DNA of 64,000 bases. Origin: Microbacterium enclense (GTDB taxonomy: Bacteria; Actinomycetota; Actinomycetes; Actinomycetales; Microbacteriaceae). Position numbers and translations under genes: made by a program. The first letter of the stretch is position 1. Every line of letters begins with the position of its first letter. Location of the stretch: contig NZ_KQ758474.1 in NCBI RefSeq assembly GCF_001456955.1, positions 49,426 to 113,425 on the forward strand, written 5' to 3'. The notes under the pieces are model-generated. The model was not told the DNA's origin. It did not search any database and saw only the letters and a list, made by a program, of their open reading frames with translations. Of the stretch, positions 17,845-28,000 are shown one piece after another.

Positions 17845-18240
17845 TCAGCGGCCGGGGAGCTTGCGCAACGCGGTCGAGAACGAATGCTTGACCGACGCCG
17901 CCGCCCGGCCCACGACCTCGGCCGCATGCACCGCGGACTCGGGAAGCGCCGGCTCGTTCTCCTCTTCGATCGAGAAGAAGGGCACGAGCCAATCGTCGAT
18001 CTCGTCGAGGGGCGCGACCGCGAGGCTGTAGTAGCGGTGCTGGCCGACCTCGCGCACGGTGACCAGCTCGGCTTCGCGGAGGACCTTGAGATGCTTCGAC
18101 ACCGTGGGTTGACTGACGCCGAGGGCCGCGACGATCTGCGACACGCTCGTGCCGCGTTCGCCACCGGTCGCCCGGTCGAGGAGCAGCTGAAGGATGTCGC
18201 GACGCGTCCCGTCAGCGATCACGTCGAAGATGTCCGCCAT
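17845..18240 (-). CDS. ArsR-family transcriptional regulator
   Basis: 131 residues. The winged helix-turn-helix spans about 1-85 (DGTRRDILQLLLD; SVSQIVAALGVSQPTVSKHLKVLREAELVTVREVGQHRYYSL). No cysteine metal site is seen, so it is probably not a classical metal sensor. The C-terminal 45 residues are acidic then basic (FFSIEEENEPALPES...KLPGR). It is divergent from trkH with 68 bp between starts; control of potassium uptake is possible but not shown. Confidence 0.9.
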   Translation of the reverse strand: MADIFDVIADGTRRDILQLLLDRATGGERGTSVSQIVAALGVSQPTVSKHLKVLREAELVTVREVGQHRYYSLAVAPLDEIDDWLVPFFSIEEENEPALPESAVHAAEVVGRAAASVKHSFSTALRKLPGR

Positions 18241-18308
18241 GGCATCAGATTAGCCAAGCCCCGGCCCGAGTACCATGATTCGGGTTCGGGCACCGAAGGG
18301 AGCGGCGC

Positions 18309-19751
18309 ATGGCGGCGACGCCGAACGAGGTGCGACTGAGGGTGCGCGTGCGACGCATCGCGTTCGAGGCATGGGATCGTCTGCGCAATCTGACGACCGC
18401 CTCTCCGGCGCGTTTCGCCGTGCTCGTCTTCGCCGCGCTGATCCTGCTTTTCACCGCACTCTTCTCGCTGCCCGCCGCCGCCGCCGACGGACAGGTGACG
18501 CCCCTGGCCGACGCGCTCTTCACCGCGGTGTCGACCATCTGCGTGACCGGCCTGTCGACGGTGAACATGTACTCGCACTGGTCGCCGCTCGGCCACGCGA
18601 TCACCTACATCGGAGTGAACGTCGGCGCCCTGGGGGTGCTCACCCTGGCATCCATCCTCGGTCTCGTCATCTCCAAGCGACTCGGCCTGCGTGCCAAGCT
18701 CATCGCCGCGGGAGACAGCAACCCGCTCCGCGCGCACGGCGGGCCGGTCAACGAGGGCCAGACCGTCCGTCTCGGCGAGGTCGGTCAGCTTCTGCGCACG
18801 GTGGCGCTGTCGACGCTGGTCATCGAAGCCGGACTCACCGTCCTCATCTACCCTTCGCTCGTCATCGGCGGGATCGACCCCCTCGTGGCCCTCTGGGAGG
18901 CGCCGTACTACGCCGCGATGGCGTTCACGAACACCGGTTTCATCCCGAACGCCGAGGGATTGACCCCGTTCGCGCAGGACTACTTCCTGCTGACGGTGCT
19001 GATGATGGGCGTGTTCCTCGGCTCGATCGGCTTCCCCGTCATCTTCACGCTGTGGCGTCATCATTGGCGCTTCCGGCTGTGGTCGCTGCACACCAAGCTC
19101 ACGCTCATCACGACGGTCATCCTGTTCGTCCTCGGCGCGGGCTTCATCCTGCTCCTGGAATACGACAACCCGCTCACATTCGGAAGCATGGATGCCTGGG
19201 ACACCACGTTCCAAGCGTTCTTCCTCTCCGCGATGACGCGGTCCGGCGGATTCAGTGTGATCGACATCGGCGACCTCAACGGCGCGACCCTGATCGTGGG
19301 ATCCATGCTCATGTTCGTCGGTGGAGGCTCGGCATCCACAGCCGGCGGCATCAAGGTCACGACCCTGGCCGTCCTCGCGCTGGCCGTCTTCTCCGAGGCC
19401 AAGGGGCGCCCGTCCGTGCAGGCGTTCGGCCGCCGCATCCCGAGCGATGTGCAGCGGGTGGCGCTCTCGGTGGTGGCGTGGGGCGCGACCATCGTGGCCA
19501 TCTCGACGGTGACCATCAGCCGCATCACCGACGCACCCATCGAGTACGTGCTCTTCGACGTCATCTCGGGCTTCGCCACGGTGGGGCTGTCGACCGGTCT
19601 CACCGCCGAGCTCCCCGACCCCGCCGTCTACGTCATGGCGGCCACGATGTTCATGGGGCGCATTGGTACTGTGACTCTCGCCGCGGCGGTCGCCGCGGCA
19701 TCTCGATCGCAGCTGTACGCGCTGCCCGTGGAAAGGCCGATCGTTGGTTGA
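18309..19751 (+). CDS. trkH: TrkH/KtrB-type potassium channel subunit
   Basis: 480 residues. Four pore-loop repeats with their filter glycines are visible: STICVTGLSTVN, FTNTGFIPN, TRSGGFSVIDIG and GFATVGLSTGL. This is the K+-conducting subunit of a Trk/Ktr system in the cytoplasmic membrane. GAAGGGAGC precedes the ATG. It overlaps trkA by 8 bp and the two form one complex. Confidence 0.94.
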   Translation: MAATPNEVRLRVRVRRIAFEAWDRLRNLTTASPARFAVLVFAALILLFTALFSLPAAAADGQVTPLADALFTAVSTICVTGLSTVNMYSHWSPLGHAITYIGVNVGALGVLTLASILGLVISKRLGLRAKLIAAGDSNPLRAHGGPVNEGQTVRLGEVGQLLRTVALSTLVIEAGLTVLIYPSLVIGGIDPLVALWEAPYYAAMAFTNTGFIPNAEGLTPFAQDYFLLTVLMMGVFLGSIGFPVIFTLWRHHWRFRLWSLHTKLTLITTVILFVLGAGFILLLEYDNPLTFGSMDAWDTTFQAFFLSAMTRSGGFSVIDIGDLNGATLIVGSMLMFVGGGSASTAGGIKVTTLAVLALAVFSEAKGRPSVQAFGRRIPSDVQRVALSVVAWGATIVAISTVTISRITDAPIEYVLFDVISGFATVGLSTGLTAELPDPAVYVMAATMFMGRIGTVTLAAAVAAASRSQLYALPVERPIVG

Positions 19752-20415
19752 ACGGATTCGCAGCGACGCGCCCGTCCTGGTGATCGGACTCGGCCGATTC
19801 GGTGCCGCCTGCGCGGGAGAGCTCGACCGGCTCGACCGCGACGTGCTCGCCGTCGACGGCAACCTCGAGCTCGTGCAGAAGTGGTCGGAGCGGGTGACCC
19901 ACGCCGTCCAGGCCGACGCCCGCAACATCGACGCCCTCCGTCAGATCGGCGCGCAGGACTTCCAGGTGGCGGTCGTCGCCGTGGGCTCCCTCATCGAGGC
20001 ATCGGTGCTGATCACGGCGAATCTCGTCGATCTGAAGGTGCCGCAGATCTGGGCGAAGGCGGTCTCGCAGTCGCACGGCAAGATCCTCGCGCGTGTGGGC
20101 GCCAACCACGTCATCTACCCCGAGGCCGAAGCCGGCGAGCGGGTCGCGCACCTCGTGAGCGGCAGGATGCTCGACTTCATCCGCTTCGACGACGACTTCG
20201 TGCTCGCCAAGATGTATCCGCCGAAGCTCGTACGCGGTGTCGGGCTGAACGAGTCGGGCGTGCGCTCGAAGTACAACGTCACCGTCGTGGGCGTGAAGAG
20301 CCCGGGCCGGCCGTTCCGATATGCGGAAGCCAACACGGTCGTCACCAACCACGATCTGATCATCGTCTCGGGCACGAACTCCGACATCGAGCGCTTCGCG
20401 GCCCTCGACCGCTGA
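19744..20415 (+). CDS. trkA: TrkA/KtrA-type regulatory NAD-binding (RCK) protein
   Basis: 223 residues from a TTG at 19744, supported by GAAAGG 7 nt upstream and coupling to trkH. The RCK-N Rossmann fold (VLVIGLGRFGAACAGEL; acidic VDGN after strand 2) is followed by an RCK-C domain (about 140-220). It gates TrkH in response to nucleotides. Confidence 0.94.
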   Translation: MVERIRSDAPVLVIGLGRFGAACAGELDRLDRDVLAVDGNLELVQKWSERVTHAVQADARNIDALRQIGAQDFQVAVVAVGSLIEASVLITANLVDLKVPQIWAKAVSQSHGKILARVGANHVIYPEAEAGERVAHLVSGRMLDFIRFDDDFVLAKMYPPKLVRGVGLNESGVRSKYNVTVVGVKSPGRPFRYAEANTVVTNHDLIIVSGTNSDIERFAALDR

Positions 20416-20422
20416 CCCGCCG

Positions 20423-20710
20423 TCAGGCGTCGATGTCGAGCGTGACCTCGACGTCATCGTCGACGGCGAGGTGCTCGGCATCCTGAAGCGACTTCTTCAC
20501 CGGCACGATGTAGCCGCCGGCCTTCGGCCAGAGCGAGGTCGCCACGGTCGTGTCACCGATGGTGACGGATGCCGGGATCATGCCCCACCCGTAGGTGACG
20601 ACGGGGGCGATCTCGGCGATCATCTGCGCCTCGGCGGGCGGCACGGTGACGAAGTGGAAGGGGGCGGGACCCCGCCAGAACCAGATCGGACCCGAGAAGC
20701 GCAGTCGCAT
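20423..20710 (-). CDS. DUF1905 protein
   Basis: 95 residues opening MRLRFSGPIWFWRGPAPFHFVTVP and ending KSLQDAEHLAVDDDVEVTLDIDA, the typical small beta-barrel layout of DUF1905. Function unknown. It lies 2 bp downstream of proC and is likely co-transcribed; its 3' end nearly touches convergent trkA. Confidence 0.9.
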   Translation of the reverse strand: MRLRFSGPIWFWRGPAPFHFVTVPPAEAQMIAEIAPVVTYGWGMIPASVTIGDTTVATSLWPKAGGYIVPVKKSLQDAEHLAVDDDVEVTLDIDA

Positions 20711-20712
20711 GT

Positions 20713-21558
20713 TCAGCCCCCGGCGGCCAGTTCTTTCGCGCGGACCAAAGCGGCTTCGGCGGCGGCGGTGAAGGTGTCGTCGAGCTTGGCGTGTTGCAGC
20801 ACGGCGACCGCGCGTTCGGTCGTGCCCTTGGGGCTCGTGACCCGGCGACGCAACTCCGCCGGATCGACGTCGGACGCGGCCAGCAGGCTCGTCGCGCCGA
20901 TGAAGGTCTGCTCGGCGAGGAGGCGAGCCTGGTCGTCGTCGAAGCCCATACGCACGGCGGCTCTGGTGAACTCCTCCACCAGCAGGAAGACGTAGGCCGG
21001 GCCCGATCCCGAGATCGTCGACAGCGCATCGATCTGCGCCTCGGGAACCTCGACGACCGCACCGACCGTCTCGAACAACGCGCGCACGACGGCCACGTCG
21101 TCGTCGGACGCCGCCGGACCCGCCGCGAGTCCCGTCACGCCTCGGCCGACGAGCGACGGGGTGTTGGGCATGGAGCGCAACGTCGCGACCTCGTCGCCGA
21201 GGTGGCGGGCGAACGTGTCGAGCGTGACCCCGGCTGCCAGGCTGACCACGACGGCACCGGGCCGCAGGTGCGGCGCGATCTCCGCGAGCAGGTCGGGCAC
21301 CATCGCGGGCTTGACGCCGACGAGCACGATGTCGGCGGATGCCACGGCGTCGGTGTTGCCGGAGGGGTTCTCTTCGAGCGCGACGCTCGTGACGCCCTCG
21401 AGGTCGGAGAGCTCCTCGGCCTTCGCCCGCGAACGGTTCGTCGCGGTGACACCGCCACCGGTCAGCCCCGCGGCGACGAGACCGCGGAGGATGGCACCCC
21501 CCATGGAGCCGGCGCCGAGGATCGCGATCGGGGGCAGCGAGGTGATGGCATCCGTCAT
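20713..21558 (-). CDS. proC: Pyrroline-5-carboxylate reductase
   Basis: 281 residues from the ATG at 21558. The N-terminal NADPH fold IAILGAGSMGGAILRGL and the C-terminal catalytic signature SGSGPAYVFLLVEEFTRAAVRMG (near 165-190) are intact. It makes the last step of proline synthesis. The open frame upstream to 21726 is excluded because a TAGACT -10 box lies 7 nt before 21558 within a RecA-NDp-like promoter. Confidence 0.95.
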   Translation of the reverse strand: MTDAITSLPPIAILGAGSMGGAILRGLVAAGLTGGGVTATNRSRAKAEELSDLEGVTSVALEENPSGNTDAVASADIVLVGVKPAMVPDLLAEIAPHLRPGAVVVSLAAGVTLDTFARHLGDEVATLRSMPNTPSLVGRGVTGLAAGPAASDDDVAVVRALFETVGAVVEVPEAQIDALSTISGSGPAYVFLLVEEFTRAAVRMGFDDDQARLLAEQTFIGATSLLAASDVDPAELRRRVTSPKGTTERAVAVLQHAKLDDTFTAAAEAALVRAKELAAGG

Positions 21559-21565
21559 GCGCATC

Positions 21566-21588
21566 AGTCTACGAAGCGCCCCCGACAT
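21566..21588 (-). promoter_or_regulatory. PafBC/RecA-NDp-like promoter of proC
   Basis: On the minus strand: ATGTCGGGG (21588-21580), 8-nt spacer, TAGACT (21571-21566), 7 nt, ATG at 21558. Confidence 0.6.
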
Positions 21589-21719
21589 CGACCCGGCGAC
21601 CGATGGGACGAAGGGGGGCGACCCCGCGCGAAGCAAGCCTGAATGCGGCCGATAAGGGGGCGCGTTAGAGTCGGAAAGCGGCGTTTCGGAGCACCGGCGA
21701 GCGACACGGAGGACCTGCG

Positions 21720-22832
21720 ATGACACTCTTCGACGGCATCACTGCACGCCTGGTCGAGACCGACCGACTCGGCGTGAACGTGCTCGAGCGCGTCGGCGAC
21801 GATCCTGCCACCGCGGCCGAGCACACCGTCGTCTTCGTGCACGGCAACGTCTCGTCGTCGCTCTTCTGGCAGGAGATCATGCAGGACCTGCCGAGCGAGC
21901 TCCGCGTGGTCGCCGTCGACCTGCGCGGCTTCGGCCGCACCGAGCACACGCCGATCGACGCCACCCGCGGTGTGCGCGACTTCAGCGACGACCTGTACGC
22001 GACCCTGCAGGCGCTCGGCATCGCCGAGGCGCACCTCGTCGGGTGGTCGCTGGGCGGCGGTGTCGTGATGCAGTATGCCCTCGATCACCCGGTGCGTTCC
22101 CTGACGCTGCAGTCACCGGTGTCGCCCTACGGCTTCGGCGGCACCCGTCGTGACGGGTCGCGCGTGAACGACGACGCCGCCGGCACCGGTGCGGGCGTCG
22201 CCAACGACGACTTCGTGCAGCGCCTCATCGACCACGACACCACCGCCGACGCCCCCACCTCCCCGCGGTCGGTGTTCCGCTCCAGCTATGTCGCCCCCGG
22301 GTACACCAGCGAGCACGAGGACGTATGGGTCGAGGCGATGCTCTCGACCTCGACGGCGGGCGGCAACTACCCCGGCGACGCCGTTGCGACGGCGACCTGG
22401 CCCGGCTTCGCCCCCGGCACCACGGGCGTGCTCAACACCCTCTCGCCGAAGTACTTCGACGTGTCGGCGATCGTCGATCTCGCCGACAAACCTCCGATCC
22501 TGTGGATCCACGGCACGGCGGATGCCATCGTGTCGGACACCTCGTTCTCCGATCTGAACCATCTCGGTTCGCTCGGCGTCGTCCCCGGCTGGCCGGGCGC
22601 CGACATCGCTCCCGCGCAGCCGATGGTGTCGCAGACGCGCGACGTGCTCGCGGTCTACTCCGAGAAGGGGGGCGAGGTCACGGAGCTGGCGGTCGATGGA
22701 GCCGGACACTCGGTTCACCTCGAGCGTCCCGCGCAGTTCCGCCGGGCGCTGCTCACCCACATCGGATACGTCGGGCGCCCTGCCGACCCCGCCCCGCCCA
22801 CCGAGGCGATCATCCTGCGCTCCGCCGACTGA
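21720..22832 (+). CDS. Alpha/beta hydrolase
   Basis: 370 residues with the alpha/beta-hydrolase pattern: FVHGN (39-43), nucleophile elbow GWSLGG with S110, acid candidate D268 in HGTADAIV, and H330 in DGAGHSVHLE. It is longer than the usual 280-300 because of an insertion at about 135-230 rich in D, T and G that probably forms a cap. GGAGG precedes the ATG. Substrate unknown. The LLM gene follows after 32 bp and may be co-transcribed. Confidence 0.88.
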   Translation: MTLFDGITARLVETDRLGVNVLERVGDDPATAAEHTVVFVHGNVSSSLFWQEIMQDLPSELRVVAVDLRGFGRTEHTPIDATRGVRDFSDDLYATLQALGIAEAHLVGWSLGGGVVMQYALDHPVRSLTLQSPVSPYGFGGTRRDGSRVNDDAAGTGAGVANDDFVQRLIDHDTTADAPTSPRSVFRSSYVAPGYTSEHEDVWVEAMLSTSTAGGNYPGDAVATATWPGFAPGTTGVLNTLSPKYFDVSAIVDLADKPPILWIHGTADAIVSDTSFSDLNHLGSLGVVPGWPGADIAPAQPMVSQTRDVLAVYSEKGGEVTELAVDGAGHSVHLERPAQFRRALLTHIGYVGRPADPAPPTEAIILRSAD

Positions 22833-22864
22833 CGGGCGCCCGCTCCTTCCCCCGGAGGCACTTC

Positions 22865-23794
22865 GTGGAGTACTGCCTGTTCACCGAGCCCCAGCAGGGC
22901 TTCTCGTACGACGACCAGCTCGCGTTCGCGCAGTCGGCCGAGCGGCACGGACTCGACGGATTCTTCCGCTCAGACCACTATCTGCGGATGGGCGAGGGCG
23001 ACCCACGGCCCGGACCGACCGACGCGTGGACCACCCTGGCGGGGCTGGCTCGTGAGACCTCCCGCATCCGCCTCGGCACCCTGGTGTCGTCGGTCACCTA
23101 TCGGGTGCCGGCCATCCTCGCGATCCAGGTCGCGCAGATTGACGCGATGTCGTCGGGCCGCGTCGAACTGGGGCTCGGCACCGGCTGGTTCGAGCGCGAG
23201 CACACCGCCTACGGCATCCCGTTCCCGGCCAAGCGATTCGACCTGCTCGAGGAACAGCTGCAGATCGTGACCGGCCTGTGGTCGACCCCGGATGCCGAGA
23301 CCTTCACGTTCCATGGCACCCACTACCGTCTCGACGACGCGCCGGCCCTCCCCCGCCCCGTGCAGTCCCGCGTGCCGGTCATCGTCGGCGGCGGCGGCCC
23401 GAAGCGCACGCCCGCCCTCGCCGCGCGGTACGCGACGGAGTTCAACATCGGCTTCGTCGCGGAAGACGTCGTCGCCGAGAAGTTCGCCGTCGTGCGCGCC
23501 GCGTGCGAGTCGATCGGTCGCGACCCGGCGACGCTGAAGCTCTCGGTGGCGCTGCCGACGATCGTCGGCGCCGACGACGCTCAGATCGCCCGGCGCGCCA
23601 CGGCGATCGGACAGACGCCGGAACAGTTCGACAACGGGGCGAACATCATCGGCACCCCCGAGCAGGTCGCCGCGAAGGTGGAGAGACTTCGTGCGCTGGG
23701 CGCCGAGCGCGTCTACTTCCAGCTCATGGATCTGCGCGACATCGATCACGCCGACCAGGTCGGCGCCGAGGTGCTTCCCCTGCTCCCCCGCTGA
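22865..23794 (+). CDS. LLM-class F420-dependent-type oxidoreductase
   Basis: 309 residues from the GTG at 22865, which has GGAGG 7 nt upstream; the longer frame from 22325 overlaps the hydrolase. Features are FFRSDHYLRMG (near 35), LGTLVSSVTYRVPAILA, LGLGTGWFEREHTAYGIPF (near 100) and PVIVGGGGPKRTPALAARYATEFN. It is the second LLM protein of the window, similar in plan to the one at 1-781. Confidence 0.9.
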   Translation: MEYCLFTEPQQGFSYDDQLAFAQSAERHGLDGFFRSDHYLRMGEGDPRPGPTDAWTTLAGLARETSRIRLGTLVSSVTYRVPAILAIQVAQIDAMSSGRVELGLGTGWFEREHTAYGIPFPAKRFDLLEEQLQIVTGLWSTPDAETFTFHGTHYRLDDAPALPRPVQSRVPVIVGGGGPKRTPALAARYATEFNIGFVAEDVVAEKFAVVRAACESIGRDPATLKLSVALPTIVGADDAQIARRATAIGQTPEQFDNGANIIGTPEQVAAKVERLRALGAERVYFQLMDLRDIDHADQVGAEVLPLLPR

Positions 23795-23802
23795 AGAGGT
23801 CC

Positions 23803-24264
23803 TTACCGGCGGTGCTCGAAGAACGCCTGCAGCTGGGCGGCGGCCCGCTGCTCCTGGACCCCGCCGATCACCTCGACGCGATGCGGCAGGCGCCGGTCGC
23901 GCAGCACGTCGTACATCGATCCGGCGGCTCCCGCCTTGGCATCCCACGATCCGAACACCACGCGGGGAACACGCGCCTGCAGGATCGCGCCGGCGCACAT
24001 CACGCACGGCTCGAGCGTGACGACCAGCGTGCAGTCCGCGAGGTGCCAGGACCCGATTCGGGATGCCGCCTGGCGCAACGCCACCACCTCGGCGTGCGCC
24101 GTGGGATCGTTCGTGACCTCGCGGAGGTTGCGACCCTCGCCCAGGACGTGACCGTCGGCGTCGACGATGACGGCGCCGACGGGCACGTCGTCGGCGGCGG
24201 CGGCCTCGGCGGCGAGAGCGAACGCCCGGTGCATCGCGGCGAGGTCTCGGGCGGTGGGCGTCAC
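23803..24264 (-). CDS. tadA: tRNA-specific adenosine deaminase
   Basis: 153 residues from the GTG at 24264, with CGGAG upstream. Zinc ligands and the proton-shuttling glutamate are H57-A-E59 and P-C87-V-M-C90. It converts A34 to inosine in tRNA-Arg(ACG). A longer frame to 24414 runs into the upp coding region and is not real. Confidence 0.93.
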   Translation of the reverse strand: MTPTARDLAAMHRAFALAAEAAAADDVPVGAVIVDADGHVLGEGRNLREVTNDPTAHAEVVALRQAASRIGSWHLADCTLVVTLEPCVMCAGAILQARVPRVVFGSWDAKAGAAGSMYDVLRDRRLPHRVEVIGGVQEQRAAAQLQAFFEHRR

Positions 24265-24306
24265 GGGGCTCCGAAAGTCAGGACGGGGTGGGACGGGGGA
24301 AGCGGT

Positions 24307-24312
24307 TAGCCT
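24307..24312 (+). promoter_or_regulatory. Leaderless -10 box of upp
   Basis: TAGCCT, 7 nt before the ATG at 24320, with no ribosome site. Confidence 0.55.
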
Positions 24313-24319
24313 TGAGCCT

Positions 24320-24952
24320 ATGCGTGTCCACGTCGCCGACCACCCCCTCATCACCCACAAGCTGACGGTGCTGCGCGACGTGCAGACGTCGTCGCCGGTG
24401 TTCCGCCAGCTCACCGAGGAGCTCGTGACGCTCCTCGCCTACGAGGCGACGCGCAACGTCCGCGTGGAGCCGATCGAGATCCAGACGCCGGTGACCACCA
24501 CCGAGGGCGTCAAGATCAGCGAGCCCCGGCCGATCGTCGTGCCGATCCTGCGTGCGGGTCTCGGCATGCTGGAGGGCATGGTCAAGCTGCTGCCCACCGC
24601 CGAGGTCGGCTTCCTCGGCATGGTGCGCGACGAGGAGACGTTCGAGCCCACCACCTACGCCGAGCGCCTGCCCGACGACCTGAGCGACCGTCAGTGCTTC
24701 GTGCTCGACCCGATGCTCGCCACCGGCGGCTCGCTCGGCGCGGCGATCAACTTCCTCTTCGCGCGCGGGGCGCAAGACGTCACGGCGATCTGCCTGCTGG
24801 GCGCGCCCGAGGGCGTGGCCGCGATCGAGAAGCAGGTCGAGGGTCACGACGTGACCCTCGTGCTGGGTGCCGTCGACGAGCGCCTCAACGAGAAGGGGTA
24901 CATCGTGCCCGGCCTCGGCGACGCGGGCGACCGCCTGTACGGCACCGCCTGA
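24320..24952 (+). CDS. upp: Uracil phosphoribosyltransferase
   Basis: 210 residues, standard length. The PRPP-binding loop [17 protein letters not shown] (near 130), [14 protein letters not shown] (near 75) and the C-terminal uracil-binding [17 protein letters not shown] are all present. It salvages uracil to UMP. Divergent from tadA. Confidence 0.96.
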   Translation: MRVHVADHPLITHKLTVLRDVQTSSPVFRQLTEELVTLLAYEATRNVRVEPIEIQTPVTTTEGVKISEPRPIVVPILRAGLGMLEGMVKLLPTAEVGFLGMVRDEETFEPTTYAERLPDDLSDRQCFVLDPMLATGGSLGAAINFLFARGAQDVTAICLLGAPEGVAAIEKQVEGHDVTLVLGAVDERLNEKGYIVPGLGDAGDRLYGTA

Positions 24953-25005
24953 CGCGTCCTGCGGGTGCGCTCTCTCGGGAGCGACGCCGGCGGTCGCGGG
25001 GAGGG

Positions 25006-28000
25006 TCAGCCTGCCGACGCGACCAGGCGGGCGAAGCCGCTGAGGCGCGCCACCCCCTCCGGTGTGCGCGGCAGATCGTCGAGCAGGGCCGGGGAGTACA
25101 CGACGTAGGCCGCCTGCATGGCGCGCGAGATCGCGACGTTAATGCGGTTGCGCAGCAGCAGGAACTCCAGGCCGCGCGGCGCATCGCGCCCCGATGATGC
25201 GGCGAGCGTGAGGATGGCGACGACGGCCTCTTTGCCCTGGAACCTGTCGACCGTCCCGACGGGCACATCGGCGAATCCCGCCGCGGCGAGGGCTTCTTCG
25301 ACCGCCACCTGCTGACCGTTGTAGGGCGTGACGACGATGATGTCGTCTTGGCCGAGCGGACGCGGCAGCTGCATCGTCGCGGTGTCGCCGGCGCCACCCT
25401 CGGCTCCGGTCCACTCACGGCCCACGAGGTCAGCCACCAGGCGCGCGACCTCGGCAGCCTCTTCGAGGGAGCAGGTGGAGTTTCCGTGGTGGCGCACCGG
25501 TACGACGTGTACGCCGGGCTCGATGCCGTCGAGCCGTCGCAGAGCGGTCGACGGGTGGGCCGCCAGGCGCCCCTCGTACGACAGTGTCGAGACGGGTCCG
25601 GCGACGGCCGGGTGCATGCGCCGCGTGCGGGCGAGGAAGTACCCGAGGTCGGCCGGGATGACCTCGGCACCGTCGATGATCCACCCCAGCGCCGAGGTGT
25701 CCACCGGCTCGGGGTGCGTTCCCTGACTCACCTGGGGCAGCTGTTGCGGGTCGCCCAGCAGCAGCAGACGCTGGGCGGCGAGCGAGACGGCGATCGTCGA
25801 GGCGAGCGAGAACTGCCCCGCCTCGTCGATCACGAGCAGGTCGAGGCTTCCGCGCGGGATGCGCGCCTCGTGGCTGAAGTCCCACGCCGTGCCACCCACG
25901 ACGAACCCGTGCGCGGCGTTCTCGGCGGTGAAGCCCGCGACGCCGTTCTTGGGGAGCACGGTGAACGCGTGCGGGGCGCTCGGGTCTTTGGGTGCCTTGC
26001 CGACCCGGGATGCCGGCACACCCGCGGCGATGACCTGGTCGAGCATGTGCTCGATCGTCGCGTGCGACTGTGCGACGACGCCGATGCGGTAGCCGCGCTC
26101 GGCCACGAGCCGCGCGATGACGTGCGAGCCGACGTAGGTCTTACCGGTGCCGGGCGGGCCCTGGACCGCCAGGTAGCTGTGATCGAGGTCGGCCACGGTG
26201 CGCGCGATCGCGGTGACCTCGTCGACACCCGCCGCGGCGGAGGGCGTGAGCGCGCCGGAGCGCGTGCGCGGGGGCACGCGCCGCAGGATGTCGGCCGCGG
26301 GCCCCTGGGGGATCGTCGGCGCCGCCGCCAGCACGGCGTCGGCCCATGCATCGATCGCCTTCTGCTGATTGCCGGCGCGAGGTGGGGCCGCCGGGGTGAG
26401 GGCGAGGGGGAACTCGTCCCACGTGACGCCGTCGGCCGCGATCTCTTCGACGATCGCGCCGTCGTCGAGCACCTCGCGCACGGTCACGCGCCTTGCACCG
26501 TGGATCCACCGCGGACGGGTGTCGAGCGGGAACGGGGCGGGCAGGTCGTAGATCGCGAATGGATCGGCATCCACGCTCAGGCGCGTGCCGGGGGCGAGCT
26601 CGCCGCGCAGCTCGACCAGGCGGCGCTCGGAACCGCGCCCCGACTCGGCGATGTGCCAATCGGTCACGACCCGAGAGCGGGCGGCGTCGACCACCACGAC
26701 GTCACGCGTCTCTTCCCACACCGACACGGGCTCGCGCAGCCTCAGGAAGTGCGTCGCCCAGTAGGTCTTCTCTTCGCGGGGGTAGTAGTCGATCGCGGCG
26801 GCCGCGAGCCGCAGGGCCGTTGCGTCGCGCGAGTCGGGCTCGGCGTCCGCGGCCCAGCGCTGAAGGGCCGTCGCCCGCGGAGACGGCTCGTAGGCCTGCT
26901 CGTCGGGTTCGGCCCCGCGGGCGGGCACGGCGCCCGACTCCCGCGCACGGTCGACGAGCCAATCGCGCAGGCGGCGGGTCGAGACGCAGTCGTATCGGTT
27001 GTAGTCGGCGAGGTCGTCGAGCCCGGCCCGCGCGGCCTCGGCATGACCGTCGGCCGCGAGGGCGCGCGCCTCGACGTACTTCACGATCGAATCGTCGCCG
27101 CGCTGCACATCGCTCGTGCGCACCTCGTGGCCCATGTACAGCGGCTCGAGCTTCTTGATCGAATACGACCGCGAGCCCACGCGCAACGCCCGACGCACGA
27201 CCGGGTACAGGTCGACGAACACCCCGTCGCGCAGCAGCCGGTCGACGTCGGCCTCGCGAACGCCGTATCGCGCGGCCATGGTCAGCAGATGCGTCGGCTC
27301 GTACGGGGCGTAGTGATAGATGTGCATGCCCGGGTACTGCTGACGTCGGAGCGCCACCATGTCGAGAAAGCGCTCGAGGGCGTCGCGTTCTTCGTCGAAG
27401 GTATGAGCCCAGATGGCGCCGTAGGTCTCTCGGGTGTCGACCCATCCGAAGAGGTAGTCGATGCCCCAGTGTTCGCCGATGCCCTCGGTGTAGAGCGGGT
27501 CGCCTTCGAAGTCGAAGAACAGGTCGCCGTGGTCGGGACGCGGCAACACCCCGAGCGACTTCGGCGCGACCACCTCGAACGTGGGGACGGCATGCTCCGG
27601 CGCACCGTCGGACGGTACGCCCGCGGGACTCTCGAGCTGCAGACGCGCCTGCGTGCGCAACGACGAGAAGGTGTCGGCGCTCATGGCGGCCGGGGCGGCG
27701 GTCGCCTGCGCGAGCGCGTCGATGGTGAGGATGCCGCTCGCTCGCAGGCGGTCGCGCTGCACCGGCCGCATGCCGGCGACGAGCAGCAGATCGCGATGGG
27801 CGACGACCTCGAGCTCGCACGTCGCGCACCGGCCGCAGGCGACGACGCCCAGGTCGCCGCGGGCGTCGCCCCAGGCGATCACCGGGCCCTCGGCGCCGAG
27901 GTCGACGCGCCGGTCGGCGATGAGAGCGCGCAGGCGCTCGCGACGCAGAGCGAAGACGGGAAGAAGGTCGTCGACACGGTGCGTGCTGGTGGTGCCGTCG

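Noticed and set aside
22325..22864. N-terminal extension of the second LLM protein
   Set aside because: It overlaps the alpha/beta hydrolase in another frame. The GTG at 22865 has a good ribosome site.
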